From contig JABDGR010000010.1 of NCBI GenBank assembly GCA_013285985.1, positions 1 through 38,643 on the forward strand: a stretch of 38,643 bases of DNA. The letters are read 5' to 3'. Positions 1-7,401 of the stretch are shown here, one piece after another (within the stretch, counting starts at the first letter, position 1; the number at the start of each line of letters is the position of its first letter). The position numbers were made by a program, and so were the translations under genes. The notes under the pieces were generated by a model. The model saw only the letters and a program-made list of their open reading frames with translations. It had not been told where the DNA came from and searched no databases. Source of the stretch: Verrucomicrobiota bacterium. GTDB lineage: Bacteria; Verrucomicrobiota; Verrucomicrobiia; Opitutales; JABDGR01.

Positions 1-151
1 ATATAATGAGGATAATCATAAAACTCCTTTCAGTGGATGAGCGTTGGCGGGGTTGATGGAAAATTGGGTTACTCCATGCAGGATACGGGAAACGGCCCGC
101 GTCCGCTATGGGGTGTACACCCACGCCGAAAATTCCGGTGAACCGGCGGGG
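1..151. other. Window edge, no gene recognised
   Basis: This stretch lies beyond the 3' end of the minus-strand membrane gene that ends at 152. No open frame here looks like a real protein, and no convincing terminator hairpin was seen. Any gene upstream would lie outside the window. Confidence 0.5.
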
Positions 152-448
152 TTAAAATTTGGCAACCGCCTTATGCGCCTTCGCAATCAAGCCTTTGATC
201 CAGAGCGACGCGGCGGTCCGCGCATGGGGCTTGAACCCGCGCAGGCGATTCAGCCATTGGGGAATTTTTTGCAGCAAGCGCTTCGACCACGCATACTCCG
301 TGCCCAGGATGACCAGCCCCACGATAACGAGCGGGGTTCCGGGCAGCGGCAGAACGAGGCAAATCATCCCGAGCACCAGGATCCCTCCGCCCACTCCGGT
401 CACCACGACTATTCGAATTCGCTGCCGGGTGGGTTTGGTAAAAGACAT
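152..448 (-). CDS. PGPGW-type small membrane protein
   Basis: A 98-residue protein of unknown function, probably in the inner membrane. Residues about 12-46 form one long or two short hydrophobic segments containing the run LPLPGTPLVIVGLVILG, which resembles the conserved core of the PGPGW putative transmembrane family. A basic soluble tail follows (WSKRLLQKIPQWLNRL onward). It is the last gene of a minus-strand run starting near 2307; 88 nt separate it from the gene before it, so it may have its own promoter. The ATG at 448 has no Shine-Dalgarno sequence. The family call rests on motif resemblance only; the biochemical role is unknown. Confidence 0.65.
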   Translation of the reverse strand: MSFTKPTRQRIRIVVVTGVGGGILVLGMICLVLPLPGTPLVIVGLVILGTEYAWSKRLLQKIPQWLNRLRGFKPHARTAASLWIKGLIAKAHKAVAKF

Positions 449-536
449 CCGGATTTTCTCTGCGCGCCCGGATTCTAGACCAAAGGCCGTCCCCTTCCTA
501 TGGGGTATAACCCGCCCCGCCCAATTTCCGCGCGGT

Positions 537-1013
537 TTACTCCGACAAATCTTTCCACTCCCGGATGGTCGTGTAGATCATCAGCCCGGTCAGCCCCAGC
601 ATCAGCAGCCCGAGGAGCCCCATTATCGCCTGGCTGGCCGGATGTATCCAGGTTTTCGGCAAAAAAGGAATCGAGTTGAAGTCCCCGCCCCGCCAGAGGA
701 GCCAAAACGGCAGCAGGGCCCAAAAACCCAAGACCAGCACGGCCGCCAGGTTCTTCAGCAGCATGGTCACCCGGCTGGCACGCAGTAGCGCCGCGGCGAG
801 CACGCCCACCCCCGCCAGCGCAAAGACCACGGCCATGATCTTCGCCAGCCACTCGGGCATCGGCCCGCGGCCGGTGTAGTCATTGGTGGCGGGAACGAAT
901 TCCGGATGGTATTTATACGCCCACACCAGCGCGAACGCGAGTGCGCTCCCCATGAGGCACCCCAACCCCTTGAAGATCATGTTGCCCACTCGGAACGGTG
1001 ATGGATTGAACAT
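537..1013 (-). CDS. Hypothetical four-helix membrane protein
   Basis: A 158-residue protein with no family I recognise. Four hydrophobic segments are visible at about residues 12-33, 57-77, 86-108 and 127-147, so it is very likely an integral inner-membrane protein. A short hydrophilic loop (about 34-55) separates the first two helices, and the C-terminus ends in a charged cytoplasmic-type tail (REWKDLSE). The start is only 6 nt after the stop of the upstream paralogous gene, which suggests co-transcription with the tandem pair at 1020-2307. The ATG is preceded by CCCCC and no Shine-Dalgarno sequence. Confidence 0.7.
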   Translation of the reverse strand: MFNPSPFRVGNMIFKGLGCLMGSALAFALVWAYKYHPEFVPATNDYTGRGPMPEWLAKIMAVVFALAGVGVLAAALLRASRVTMLLKNLAAVLVLGFWALLPFWLLWRGGDFNSIPFLPKTWIHPASQAIMGLLGLLMLGLTGLMIYTTIREWKDLSE

Positions 1014-1019
1014 GGGGGA

Positions 1020-1670
1020 TTATTTCGCCGGGCCAAAGGAAACGCCGCCGGACGCGTAGGCCGGCTTTTCATACCACTTGCCGTTGATTTTCACAAAGTC
1101 GGTTCGCTCCTGAATGGTGGGGCCGGATTCCGTCAAGACCACCGTCCGCATATAAGTGGCTTCATCGCCGGCGGCATTAAGGGTTGGGGTCTGGTCGGCG
1201 AGGCTTTCATAAGACTGGGCGTCGCGATCGCCGGACTTATCCATAATCTCCTTCAAATGCGGATCCTGAGCGGCTTCGGCGTGCATTTGCAACTGGTTTG
1301 CCTGATATTGTCGAAAAATTTTCGGGTCAAATTCATCCGGCGGAGTGTAAGTTTGATAACGGGTGGCCACATCGCGGGCCCGGATCAAACGGGCGATATC
1401 CGCAAACGCGGTTTTTAAATCAGTCTGTGGGTCGGACGAATCGGACGGCGGCGTGGTGGCGGCGACAGGTGCGGAATCGGGCTTTGGCGCGGGTGGCGCG
1501 ACGGGTGGAGCGATGCTCGGTGGTGCGAGTGGTTTGGGTTCAGCAACCTTGGCTGGTGCTGGCACATCGGCAGTTTTTTCCGGCTTGTCCTTTGGCTGCG
1601 TGAAAAACCAAAGGCCCACGCCCACGAGGATGATAATGACAACGATCAAGATGGAGCGCTGGGGTTTCAT
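1020..1670 (-). CDS. Anchored secreted protein, tandem paralog B
   Basis: A 216-residue protein of unknown function. An N-terminal signal anchor (MKPQRSILIVVIIILVGVGL, residues 1-20) is followed by a Pro/Ala/Lys-rich linker to about residue 75 and then a soluble domain starting DPQTDLKTAFADIARLIRARD. The C-terminus carries FVKINGKWYEKP. The adjacent upstream gene has the same architecture, the same N-terminal MKPQR and the same FVKINGKWY and GPAK elements, so the two are a tandem duplication. I chose the ATG at 1670 because it begins the signal anchor, matches the paralog and lies 7 nt after that gene's stop. The soluble domain may have a DUF4440/NTF2-like or DUF3828-like fold, but this is only a guess. 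Confidence 0.75.
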   Translation of the reverse strand: MKPQRSILIVVIIILVGVGLWFFTQPKDKPEKTADVPAPAKVAEPKPLAPPSIAPPVAPPAPKPDSAPVAATTPPSDSSDPQTDLKTAFADIARLIRARDVATRYQTYTPPDEFDPKIFRQYQANQLQMHAEAAQDPHLKEIMDKSGDRDAQSYESLADQTPTLNAAGDEATYMRTVVLTESGPTIQERTDFVKINGKWYEKPAYASGGVSFGPAK

Positions 1671-1677
1671 GGGAGGA

Positions 1678-2307
1678 TTATTTCGCCGGGCCGAAATACC
1701 ACTTGCCGTTGATTTTGACAAAGGTCATGGCCTCCGGGATGACGCCTTGCACCATTTTCCCGTTGCTGAACGCCGGGGTCGCGTACTGATAAGTGGCTTC
1801 ATTGCCAGCGGCGCTAAAGATTGGGGTCTGGTTTTCGAGAGCTTCGAACGACTCCGCCATCGCTTCGTACTGCTGTTGCATAAACTGTCCATATTTTGGG
1901 TCTTTAGAAACATCAATTTCAGTTTGCTGCTGAACATCGCGCATCTTTTGAATATCACGCGGGTCTGCTTTGTCCGGCGAGGTGTAAGTTTCCCTAAACG
2001 TAGCCCAATCGCCAGCCCGCACTAATCGCGCGATCTCGGGAATGGCGGTTTTCAAATCGGCTTGGGGGTCGGAGGAATTGGGTGGAGCATCCGCGGACTT
2101 GGCGGTTTGGGATTTGATTTTGACCGGTGGGGCCAAGGGTTGGGCAATCTGTGTTGTCGGCCCGGCCGTTTTGGGCGTATTGGCCTTAGCCAGCGCCGGC
2201 ACATCGGCAGTTTTTTCCGGCGTTTCCGCTGGCCGTGTAAACCACCAGAGACTTGCGCCCACGATGACGGCGGCGAGAGCAATCAGGATAAAACGCTGGG
2301 GCTTCAT
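1678..2307 (-). CDS. Anchored secreted protein, tandem paralog A
   Basis: A 209-residue protein, first gene of a likely four-gene minus-strand operon. It starts MKPQRFILIALAAVIVGASL, a signal anchor, followed by a low-complexity linker (to about residue 80) and a soluble domain beginning DPQADLKTAIPEIARLVRAGD. It ends FVKINGKWYFGPAK. Its paralog follows 7 nt downstream. The soluble domain has alternating charged helices and then strands, consistent with a small extracytoplasmic domain, but I see no catalytic motif. The ATG at 2307 is preceded by GCCCCC without a Shine-Dalgarno sequence; an extension upstream would place non-conserved residues before the signal anchor. Confidence 0.75.
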   Translation of the reverse strand: MKPQRFILIALAAVIVGASLWWFTRPAETPEKTADVPALAKANTPKTAGPTTQIAQPLAPPVKIKSQTAKSADAPPNSSDPQADLKTAIPEIARLVRAGDWATFRETYTSPDKADPRDIQKMRDVQQQTEIDVSKDPKYGQFMQQQYEAMAESFEALENQTPIFSAAGNEATYQYATPAFSNGKMVQGVIPEAMTFVKINGKWYFGPAK

Positions 2308-2349
2308 GGGGGCAAATACTCGGAAGCCCAAAAGGGTGGGGCTTTGAGT

Positions 2350-2378
2350 TATGTAATCCCACCGAGCTCCAACGTCAA
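2350..2378 (-). promoter_or_regulatory. Possible sigma70 promoter for the tandem-paralog operon
   Basis: Read on the minus strand there is TTGACG (2378-2373), a 17-nt spacer and TACATA (2355-2350), 42 nt before the ATG at 2307. The -35 box matches 5 of 6 positions and the -10 box only 3 of 6. A 6-bp inverted repeat (AAGCCC/GGGCTT, 2324-2344) lies in the leader between the promoter and the start. Confidence 0.35.
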
Positions 2379-2415
2379 CTCTGGCGCGGACTGGGTAATG
2401 CCACCCGAAAATTGT

Positions 2416-3825
2416 TTAAGATTTCGCCTTTGTCAAATAGGCGGCCAACTGGTCGAGCGTTCCGCCCCAGCCCTGGTTCATGGACGGGTGGTTGTCGTCG
2501 AAGGTTTTGCGCTCCACTTCGTTCGCGTTATACGGGAGCCACCGGACGGTGAGCGTGGTTTTCCCCTTGTGCTCCGCGAAGGTAACGGTGGAGAACATTT
2601 CCAGCGGCCAGTTCGGGTTTCCCGGATGCCGGGTCAGCCCGCCCTTTTCGTCGGAAAATGAATTGATAAAGACCATGCGCTCGAGCGCGACGATCTCGCG
2701 GTAGGCAAACTTGCCCCACATGTCGTGGCCGTCCGGCGAGCGCAGGCAGTAGAGGTAGCTGCCGCCCGGGCGAAAATCCATCTTCACCGCCAGCACGGTA
2801 AAGCCCTTTGGCCCCCACCACTTCTTCATGTGCTCGGGGTCGGAAAACACCTGCCACACCAGTTCGCGCGGCGCATCGAATTCGCGCGAGATGACGAACT
2901 CTTTCGACAAGACTTCCGCCAAATGGCCGAGAACCATCGTCCAGCCGCTGGTGACGCGTTCACGGTAATCCGGCCAGACGCCTTCGTGCGTGAGGGTCAG
3001 CTCGCAACGCGCGCCGTGAGCTTTGATGTCCACGGTGACCCGCGTGACGGCGCTTGGGTTGGGCGTGCAACCGAATTCGAAGACGAGACGGCGCGGACGA
3101 TCAATCTCGAGGTAGGTTCCCAAGTGTTCGGCCAGCATTTCGCTGCGTTGCTCGGCGATGACAAATTTTCCGCCGACGCGGGCGTCAATCTCGACGCGCT
3201 TCATTTTGCCTTTCGGGGTGGCAAAAAGCCAGCGGCTGGCCACCGCGGGATCCAGCCAGGCGTCGAAAACCGTTTCGGCCGTCGCGTCGAACACGCGCGT
3301 GACGACGACGGTTTGCCCGGCCGGCTGCGCAGGGGGGTTTTTGCCCATTTGGGTAAGGTGTTCTCCGAGGCGATCCAGCGTCTGCTTTGCGCCCTCGACG
3401 GCGCCGAATTCCTTGACCACCCGGTCGCGATCCGCCGCCGTGGCGAAAACATGGCGGAGCGTAACCCGCGTTTTTTCACCCACTGCCTCGAAAGTCCACG
3501 TCATTTCAAAATGAATGCCGGGGCCGCCCTTTTTGCCGCCACCATGAGAATAAACTATGCGCTCCGGCTTCACGACTTCCTTGAAAATGCTTTTGTTGGC
3601 GTAGTCGGTGCCGTCGGGCCCGTGCATGGTGTGTTTCCAGACTCCGCCCGGTCGCACGTCCATTTCCTCGATGGTGATGGTGAAGCCGCGCGGCCCCCAC
3701 CAGTTGACGACGTGCTGCGGGTTGGTCCACGCTTCCCAGACGAGTTCGCGCGGGGCGTCAAAGACGCGCGTGGTGACGATTTCCCGGTCGGCGGTGGTGG
3801 TTTTATTTGCAGTTTCGGCGCTCAT
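2416..3825 (-). CDS. Three-domain SRPBCC (AHSA1-like) protein
   Basis: A 469-residue cytoplasmic protein made of three consecutive SRPBCC/AHSA1-type domains at about residues 14-160, 171-306 and 308-466. Domains 1 and 3 carry the family hallmarks FDAPRELVW and WWGP(R/K)GFT with RPGG; domain 2 is divergent (FDATAETVFDAW, SRWLFATPKG). These domains form a helix-grip hydrophobic pocket; bacterial members are usually single domains of about 150 residues, so a three-fold fusion is unusual. It is the last gene of the ArsR operon, 28 nt after the single-domain paralog. I chose the ATG at 3825 because it avoids overlap with that gene and begins just before domain 1. The ligand is unknown. Confidence 0.9.
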   Translation of the reverse strand: MSAETANKTTTADREIVTTRVFDAPRELVWEAWTNPQHVVNWWGPRGFTITIEEMDVRPGGVWKHTMHGPDGTDYANKSIFKEVVKPERIVYSHGGGKKGGPGIHFEMTWTFEAVGEKTRVTLRHVFATAADRDRVVKEFGAVEGAKQTLDRLGEHLTQMGKNPPAQPAGQTVVVTRVFDATAETVFDAWLDPAVASRWLFATPKGKMKRVEIDARVGGKFVIAEQRSEMLAEHLGTYLEIDRPRRLVFEFGCTPNPSAVTRVTVDIKAHGARCELTLTHEGVWPDYRERVTSGWTMVLGHLAEVLSKEFVISREFDAPRELVWQVFSDPEHMKKWWGPKGFTVLAVKMDFRPGGSYLYCLRSPDGHDMWGKFAYREIVALERMVFINSFSDEKGGLTRHPGNPNWPLEMFSTVTFAEHKGKTTLTVRWLPYNANEVERKTFDDNHPSMNQGWGGTLDQLAAYLTKAKS

Positions 3826-3853
3826 GATTTTCGACGAGTTGAGATTGACGAAA

Positions 3854-4339
3854 TTAATGTTTGCCCTCCACCAACGCGGCGAGCTTTTCCAGGCTTTGCG
3901 ACATGCCGGCCTTGAAGCCGCCAGTATAGGCCGCTGCGGCGGGGGTGGCATTGAGCAGGTGCGTCTTCATTGTGAGCAAGGTTTTGCCCTTTTGGTCTGC
4001 GAAAATAACCGTGTGGTGAAATTCAAAAATTAGTTTTTCATCCTGATCGAGCGCACCGCTGGTGTAGACCAGCCGCTCGGGCGCGACAATTTCCCGATAA
4101 ACACCCGCCATGGGGTAAATGGCGCCGTTGGGCGCGCACATGTCAATACGGATGCCGCCGCCGGGCCGTACATCCACCTCCCAGCGCGGATTGGTGAACC
4201 CGCGCGGCCCCCACCATTGCGCCAGGCGCTTCGGCTCCGTCCACGCCTGCCATACGAGTTCGCGCGGGGCGTCAAAGACGCGCGTGATCACGATTTCCTC
4301 GTTAATGGAAACTCCACCGGGTTTATTTTTTGTGGTCAT
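3854..4339 (-). CDS. SRPBCC (AHSA1-like) domain protein
   Basis: A 161-residue single-domain protein. TRVFDAPRELVWQAW (about residues 19-33) and WWGPRGF then RPGGG place it in the AHSA1/SRPBCC family, whose helix-grip fold holds hydrophobic ligands. It is closely related to domains 1 and 3 of the following gene, so that gene probably arose by duplication of this unit. The ATG at 4339 lies inside the 3' end of the ArsR gene (17-nt overlap) and is one of the few starts here with a Shine-Dalgarno-like AAGGA, 8 nt upstream, which suggests translation coupled to the repressor. ArsR-AHSA1 pairs are common in bacteria, but their ligand is generally unknown. Confidence 0.9.
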   Translation of the reverse strand: MTTKNKPGGVSINEEIVITRVFDAPRELVWQAWTEPKRLAQWWGPRGFTNPRWEVDVRPGGGIRIDMCAPNGAIYPMAGVYREIVAPERLVYTSGALDQDEKLIFEFHHTVIFADQKGKTLLTMKTHLLNATPAAAAYTGGFKAGMSQSLEKLAALVEGKH

Positions 4340-4673
4340 GATATTTTTCCTTCGCTTGCAGTTCCTTTAAGTAATCATCGAGGCGGTCAAAGCTCTCATC
4401 CCAGAATTGCCGGTAGTGTTCGAGATAGTCCACGGCGTCCTTCATGGGCAGGGCTTCGAGCCGGCAGGGCCGCCACTGGGCCTCTTTGCTGCGGCGAATC
4501 AGCCCGCAGCGCTCCAGGACCTTCAGGTGTTTCGAGATGGCCGGCAGACTGATTTTAAACGGCTTGGCCAGCTCCTGCACCGACGTTTCGCCGGAAACGA
4601 GCCGCGCGAGGATGGCGCGCCGGGTGGGGTCGGCGAGCGCGGCAAAAGTCAGGCTGAGGCAATCGGTGGCCAT
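4323..4673 (-). CDS. ArsR-family winged-helix repressor
   Basis: A 116-residue DNA-binding regulator, first gene of the SRPBCC operon. The N-terminal part has the typical ADPTRRAILARL segment (about residues 13-24), a helix-turn-helix with FKISLPAISKHLKVLE (about 43-58) and a wing around LIRRSKEAQWRPCRLE. The classical CxC metal-binding pair of ArsR/SmtB proteins is absent, as is usual in ArsR members linked to AHSA1 proteins, so the inducer is probably not a metal. A perfect inverted repeat 6 nt upstream of the ATG is its likely own operator. The last residues overlap the next gene by 17 nt. Confidence 0.93.
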   Translation of the reverse strand: MATDCLSLTFAALADPTRRAILARLVSGETSVQELAKPFKISLPAISKHLKVLERCGLIRRSKEAQWRPCRLEALPMKDAVDYLEHYRQFWDESFDRLDDYLKELQAKEKYHDHKK

Positions 4674-4679
4674 TATTTG

Positions 4680-4701
4680 TATTTAACCATTAAGTTAAAT
4701 A
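4680..4701. promoter_or_regulatory. Palindromic operator, likely for ArsR
   Basis: The sequence holds a perfect 8-bp inverted repeat with a 6-nt spacer: TATTTAAC, CATTAA, GTTAAATA. It lies 6 nt upstream of the arsR start codon in the divergent region between arsR (minus) and the MalY-type gene (plus). Size and symmetry fit a winged-helix dimer. Binding by the adjacent ArsR protein is inferred from position. Confidence 0.7.
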
Positions 4702-4719
4702 GAAAACGGTTTTTGTCAA
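4689..4719 (-). promoter_or_regulatory. Probable promoter of the arsR-SRPBCC operon
   Basis: A perfect -35 hexamer TTGACA is read on the minus strand at 4719-4714. The best -10 (CTTAAT, 4694-4689) is weak and needs a 19-nt spacer. The palindromic operator covers the spacer end and the -10 region, so a bound repressor would block polymerase. The leader would be very short, and no Shine-Dalgarno sequence precedes arsR. Confidence 0.45.
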
Positions 4720-4804
4720 GGGCGCTTTTGAAAATATTTCGTTACAGGAAGAGAAAACCGATTTTGCTTCATCCTTTTCCGTTCCTTCTACATCCTCTGA
4801 CCTT

Positions 4805-5965
4805 ATGCCGTTTGATTTCGATACCGTCCCCGACCGCCGCCACACCGGCAGTCTGAAGTGGGACAAATACCAGGGCCGCGACATCCTGCCATTGTGGGTC
4901 GCGGACATGGACTTCCTGTCGCCCCCGGCGGTGATTGACGCCCTGCGCGCCCGCGCCGAGCACGGGATTTACGGCTACACCGCACCCACGGACGAGGCCG
5001 CGCAGGCGGTGGTGGACTACCTGCGCCAGCAGTATGGTTACGCCATCAAGCCGGAATGGATCGTGTGGTCGCACGGGCTGGTGCCAGCGCTGAGCATCGC
5101 GTGCCGGGCGTATGCGAAGGAAGGCGAGGGCGTCCTCGTTTGCACTCCTGTTTATCCGCCGATGCTTTCGTGCCCGGTCAACATGAGCCGCCGGCTGATT
5201 CCCGTGCCGCTGAAAATCACGGGCGAGAAATGGGAATTCGACTGGCCCGCGCTCGAAAAGTCCGTCACGTCCGACACGCGCGTATTTATTTTGTGCAGCC
5301 CGCACAACCCGGTGGGCCGGGCGTGGACGCGCGCGGAGCTGGCGCAGGTCGCGCAATTTTGCGCGAAGCACAACCTCGTGCTGGTATCCGACGAAATCCA
5401 TTGCGACCTGGTAATTGACGATGGAGTAAAACACACGGTGACGGCGTCACTCGGGCCGGAAGTTGAGGCGCGGACAGTTACGCAGATGGCCGCGAGCAAG
5501 ACCTACAATCTCCCGGGCCTGGCGTGTGCGTTCAGTGTGATTGCAGACAAGAAGCTGCGCGCGGCGTTTGTGCAGGCGGCGGCGGGATTGGTCACCGAGG
5601 TCAACGCTTTCGGTTACGCGGGAACCATTGCGGCTTTCCAAAAGGGCGAGCCCTGGCGGCGCGAATTGATTGCCTACCTGCGCGGCAATCGCGATTTACT
5701 CTATGACTTCGTCAAGACCCGTTTGCCGCAATTGAAATTAGTGCCGATGCAGGCGACATATCTGGCGTGGCTGGATGCGCGCGCGCTGGGCGTCGATAAC
5801 CTGCAAAAGTTTTTTGAAGACGCGGGCGTGGGCCTGTCGCCGGGACATATTTTTGGCGACGCGGGGCGCGGCTTTGTGCGGCTGAATTTTGGCTGCCCGC
5901 GCGCGACGCTGGTGGAAGCCCTGAAGCGGATGGAGAAGGCAGTGAGCGCGCGGAAAGCAAAATAA
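4805..5965 (+). CDS. MalY/PatB-type PLP C-S lyase or aminotransferase
   Basis: A 386-residue fold-type I PLP enzyme of the MalY/PatB family, which cleaves cystathionine and other C-S bonds and is related to class I/II aminotransferases. The start (FDFDTVPDRRHTGSLKWDKY) and LPLWVADMDF are hallmarks of this family. PLP-binding features are YGYT (about 57-60), SPHNPVGR (about 165-172), SDEIHCDL with Asp196, and SKTYNLPG with the Schiff-base Lys232. Length is normal. Its promoter region is shared divergently with arsR. The ATG has a pyrimidine-rich leader and no Shine-Dalgarno sequence. A role in methionine or cysteine metabolism is likely; the true substrate is not visible. Confidence 0.92.
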   Translation: MPFDFDTVPDRRHTGSLKWDKYQGRDILPLWVADMDFLSPPAVIDALRARAEHGIYGYTAPTDEAAQAVVDYLRQQYGYAIKPEWIVWSHGLVPALSIACRAYAKEGEGVLVCTPVYPPMLSCPVNMSRRLIPVPLKITGEKWEFDWPALEKSVTSDTRVFILCSPHNPVGRAWTRAELAQVAQFCAKHNLVLVSDEIHCDLVIDDGVKHTVTASLGPEVEARTVTQMAASKTYNLPGLACAFSVIADKKLRAAFVQAAAGLVTEVNAFGYAGTIAAFQKGEPWRRELIAYLRGNRDLLYDFVKTRLPQLKLVPMQATYLAWLDARALGVDNLQKFFEDAGVGLSPGHIFGDAGRGFVRLNFGCPRATLVEALKRMEKAVSARKAK

Positions 5966-5988
5966 TCTTTCGGGCAGTTGCACTCGCC

Positions 5989-6756
5989 ATGGTCTCGAAG
6001 AACTATTTTTCCCACGCGAGTGCGGCGGAGCGTTACGCAAAGTTCCGACCGTATTTTCATCCGCTGGTTATTGAGCGGTTGGTGCGCTTCACCGATTGTG
6101 CAAAATTTGAAAGCGCGCTCGATGTGGCGTGCGGCACGGGGCAATCAACGCAGGCGCTGGCGGAGGTGGCCGAAAGGGTGGTGGCTGTGGACAACTCCCG
6201 GTCGATGCTGGCGCTGGCGCTGCCTTTGCCCAATGTCGTTTATTTGCAGGCCGAAGCCGAGGCCTTGCCTTTTCCCGGGGAAGCATTCGAACTCATCACA
6301 GTGGGCAAGGCATTTCACTGGTTTGACCAGGATGGCTTCCTGCGCGAGGCGAACCGGGTGCTCAAGCCGGGTGGCTGGCTGTTCATCTACAATAATGTCT
6401 TCATAGGCGGTATGAAGGAATGTGCCGAGTTAAAATCCTGGGTGGAGAAATCCTATCTCGCGAAATACGCCACCACGCCACGGGCGCGGAAGAAACTCAC
6501 TGAAGCCTATGCCGGCGAATTCGGCTTCGAGCTGGCCGGGCGCGATAACTTTTTCAACGACGTGACCATGACACCCGAACAGCTCGTGGGTTTTTTCCTT
6601 TCGCAAAGCAACGTCATTGCCACGGTGGAGCAGGGGAGCGAGACGGTGGCGGAGGTGGCATCCTGGATTGAGCACGACATTCGACCATTTTTCAAGCAGC
6701 CCACCGGCACCATGCAGTTCGGCAGCGATGTCTGGTATCTGCGGAAAAAGGGTTGA
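5989..6756 (+). CDS. Class I SAM-dependent methyltransferase
   Basis: A 255-residue methyltransferase with the class I Rossmann fold. Motif I is LDVACGTGQST (about residues 44-54), the acidic loop is VVAVDNSRSML (about 65-75), and the post-motifs include EALPFPGEAFELITVGKAFHW, typical of Methyltransf_11 members such as UbiE-like or trans-aconitate-type enzymes. FLREANRVLKPGGWLF is the conserved segment near strand 5. It follows the MalY-type gene by 23 nt and is probably co-transcribed with it. The substrate cannot be deduced. The start ATG is preceded by CTCGCC without a Shine-Dalgarno sequence. Confidence 0.9.
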   Translation: MVSKNYFSHASAAERYAKFRPYFHPLVIERLVRFTDCAKFESALDVACGTGQSTQALAEVAERVVAVDNSRSMLALALPLPNVVYLQAEAEALPFPGEAFELITVGKAFHWFDQDGFLREANRVLKPGGWLFIYNNVFIGGMKECAELKSWVEKSYLAKYATTPRARKKLTEAYAGEFGFELAGRDNFFNDVTMTPEQLVGFFLSQSNVIATVEQGSETVAEVASWIEHDIRPFFKQPTGTMQFGSDVWYLRKKG

Positions 6757-6829
6757 GACCACCCCTGATTTTTCGGCGTGCCAGAGTGCCGGGTTTGTGT
6801 TCTAATCAACCCTTTTACACCGACCAGCC

Positions 6830-7312
6830 ATGAATCCTGTCCTCAAATTAATGCTCGAAGGCGAGGCGCTCAGCACGGCCCAAATGGCCGAGGTGCTGCG
6901 CATGGATGCGGCGCAGGTGGAGAAGGAACTGGCGACCCTCAAAGCCCAGGGTGTATTGCTTGGCTGGCGCCCGGTGCTCAACCCGGACTATCTTGCTGAA
7001 AATCAAGTCTTTGCGGTCATCGAAGTCAAAATCAGCCCCGAGCGCGAGGGCGGGTTTGACCGCCTGGCCACGCGCATTGCGAAGTTCGAGCAAGTGCGCT
7101 CGTGCTATTTGATGTCCGGCGCGTATGACTTGATGGTGATTGTGAGCGCGCACAACCTGCGCGAAATAGCGGCCTTTGTGTTTGAGCGCCTGGCGACGCT
7201 GCACGGCGTGGTGTCCACCGCGACGCACTTTATGTTGCGCGCCTACAAGGAGCAGGGCTACCTGCTCGCCCGCGAACACGCTCCGGCGGACAAGCCGGCC
7301 GTGAGCGCGTAA
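6830..7312 (+). CDS. Lrp/AsnC-family transcriptional regulator
   Basis: A 160-residue regulator with an N-terminal winged helix (about residues 1-48; LSTAQMAEVLRMDAAQVEKE is the helix-turn-helix region) and a C-terminal RAM ligand-binding domain (about 60-145; FAVIEVKISPERE, YLMSGAYDLMVIV, VVSTATHFMLRAY). Lrp proteins bind amino acids and form octamers. It sits directly before an alanine-transaminase-like gene; from memory this pair resembles Bacillus subtilis alaR/alaT (yugG/yugH) in both sequence style and gene order. It therefore probably regulates that aminotransferase. The ATG is preceded by CCAGCC and has no Shine-Dalgarno sequence. Confidence 0.92.
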   Translation: MNPVLKLMLEGEALSTAQMAEVLRMDAAQVEKELATLKAQGVLLGWRPVLNPDYLAENQVFAVIEVKISPEREGGFDRLATRIAKFEQVRSCYLMSGAYDLMVIVSAHNLREIAAFVFERLATLHGVVSTATHFMLRAYKEQGYLLAREHAPADKPAVSA

Positions 7313-7401
7313 AGCTCGCCGCCGATTCCAGGAATGGGCCGTGGTTTTTTGCCCGTTCGTGAATTGGCCGAGATTTTCCTTTCTCATTCCTCTTTTTCTT
7401 C

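Noticed and set aside
2725-3915. Long plus-strand open frame opposite the SRPBCC genes
   Set aside because: The minus strand has three full SRPBCC domains; the plus frame shows only composition-driven Arg, Asp and Phe runs.
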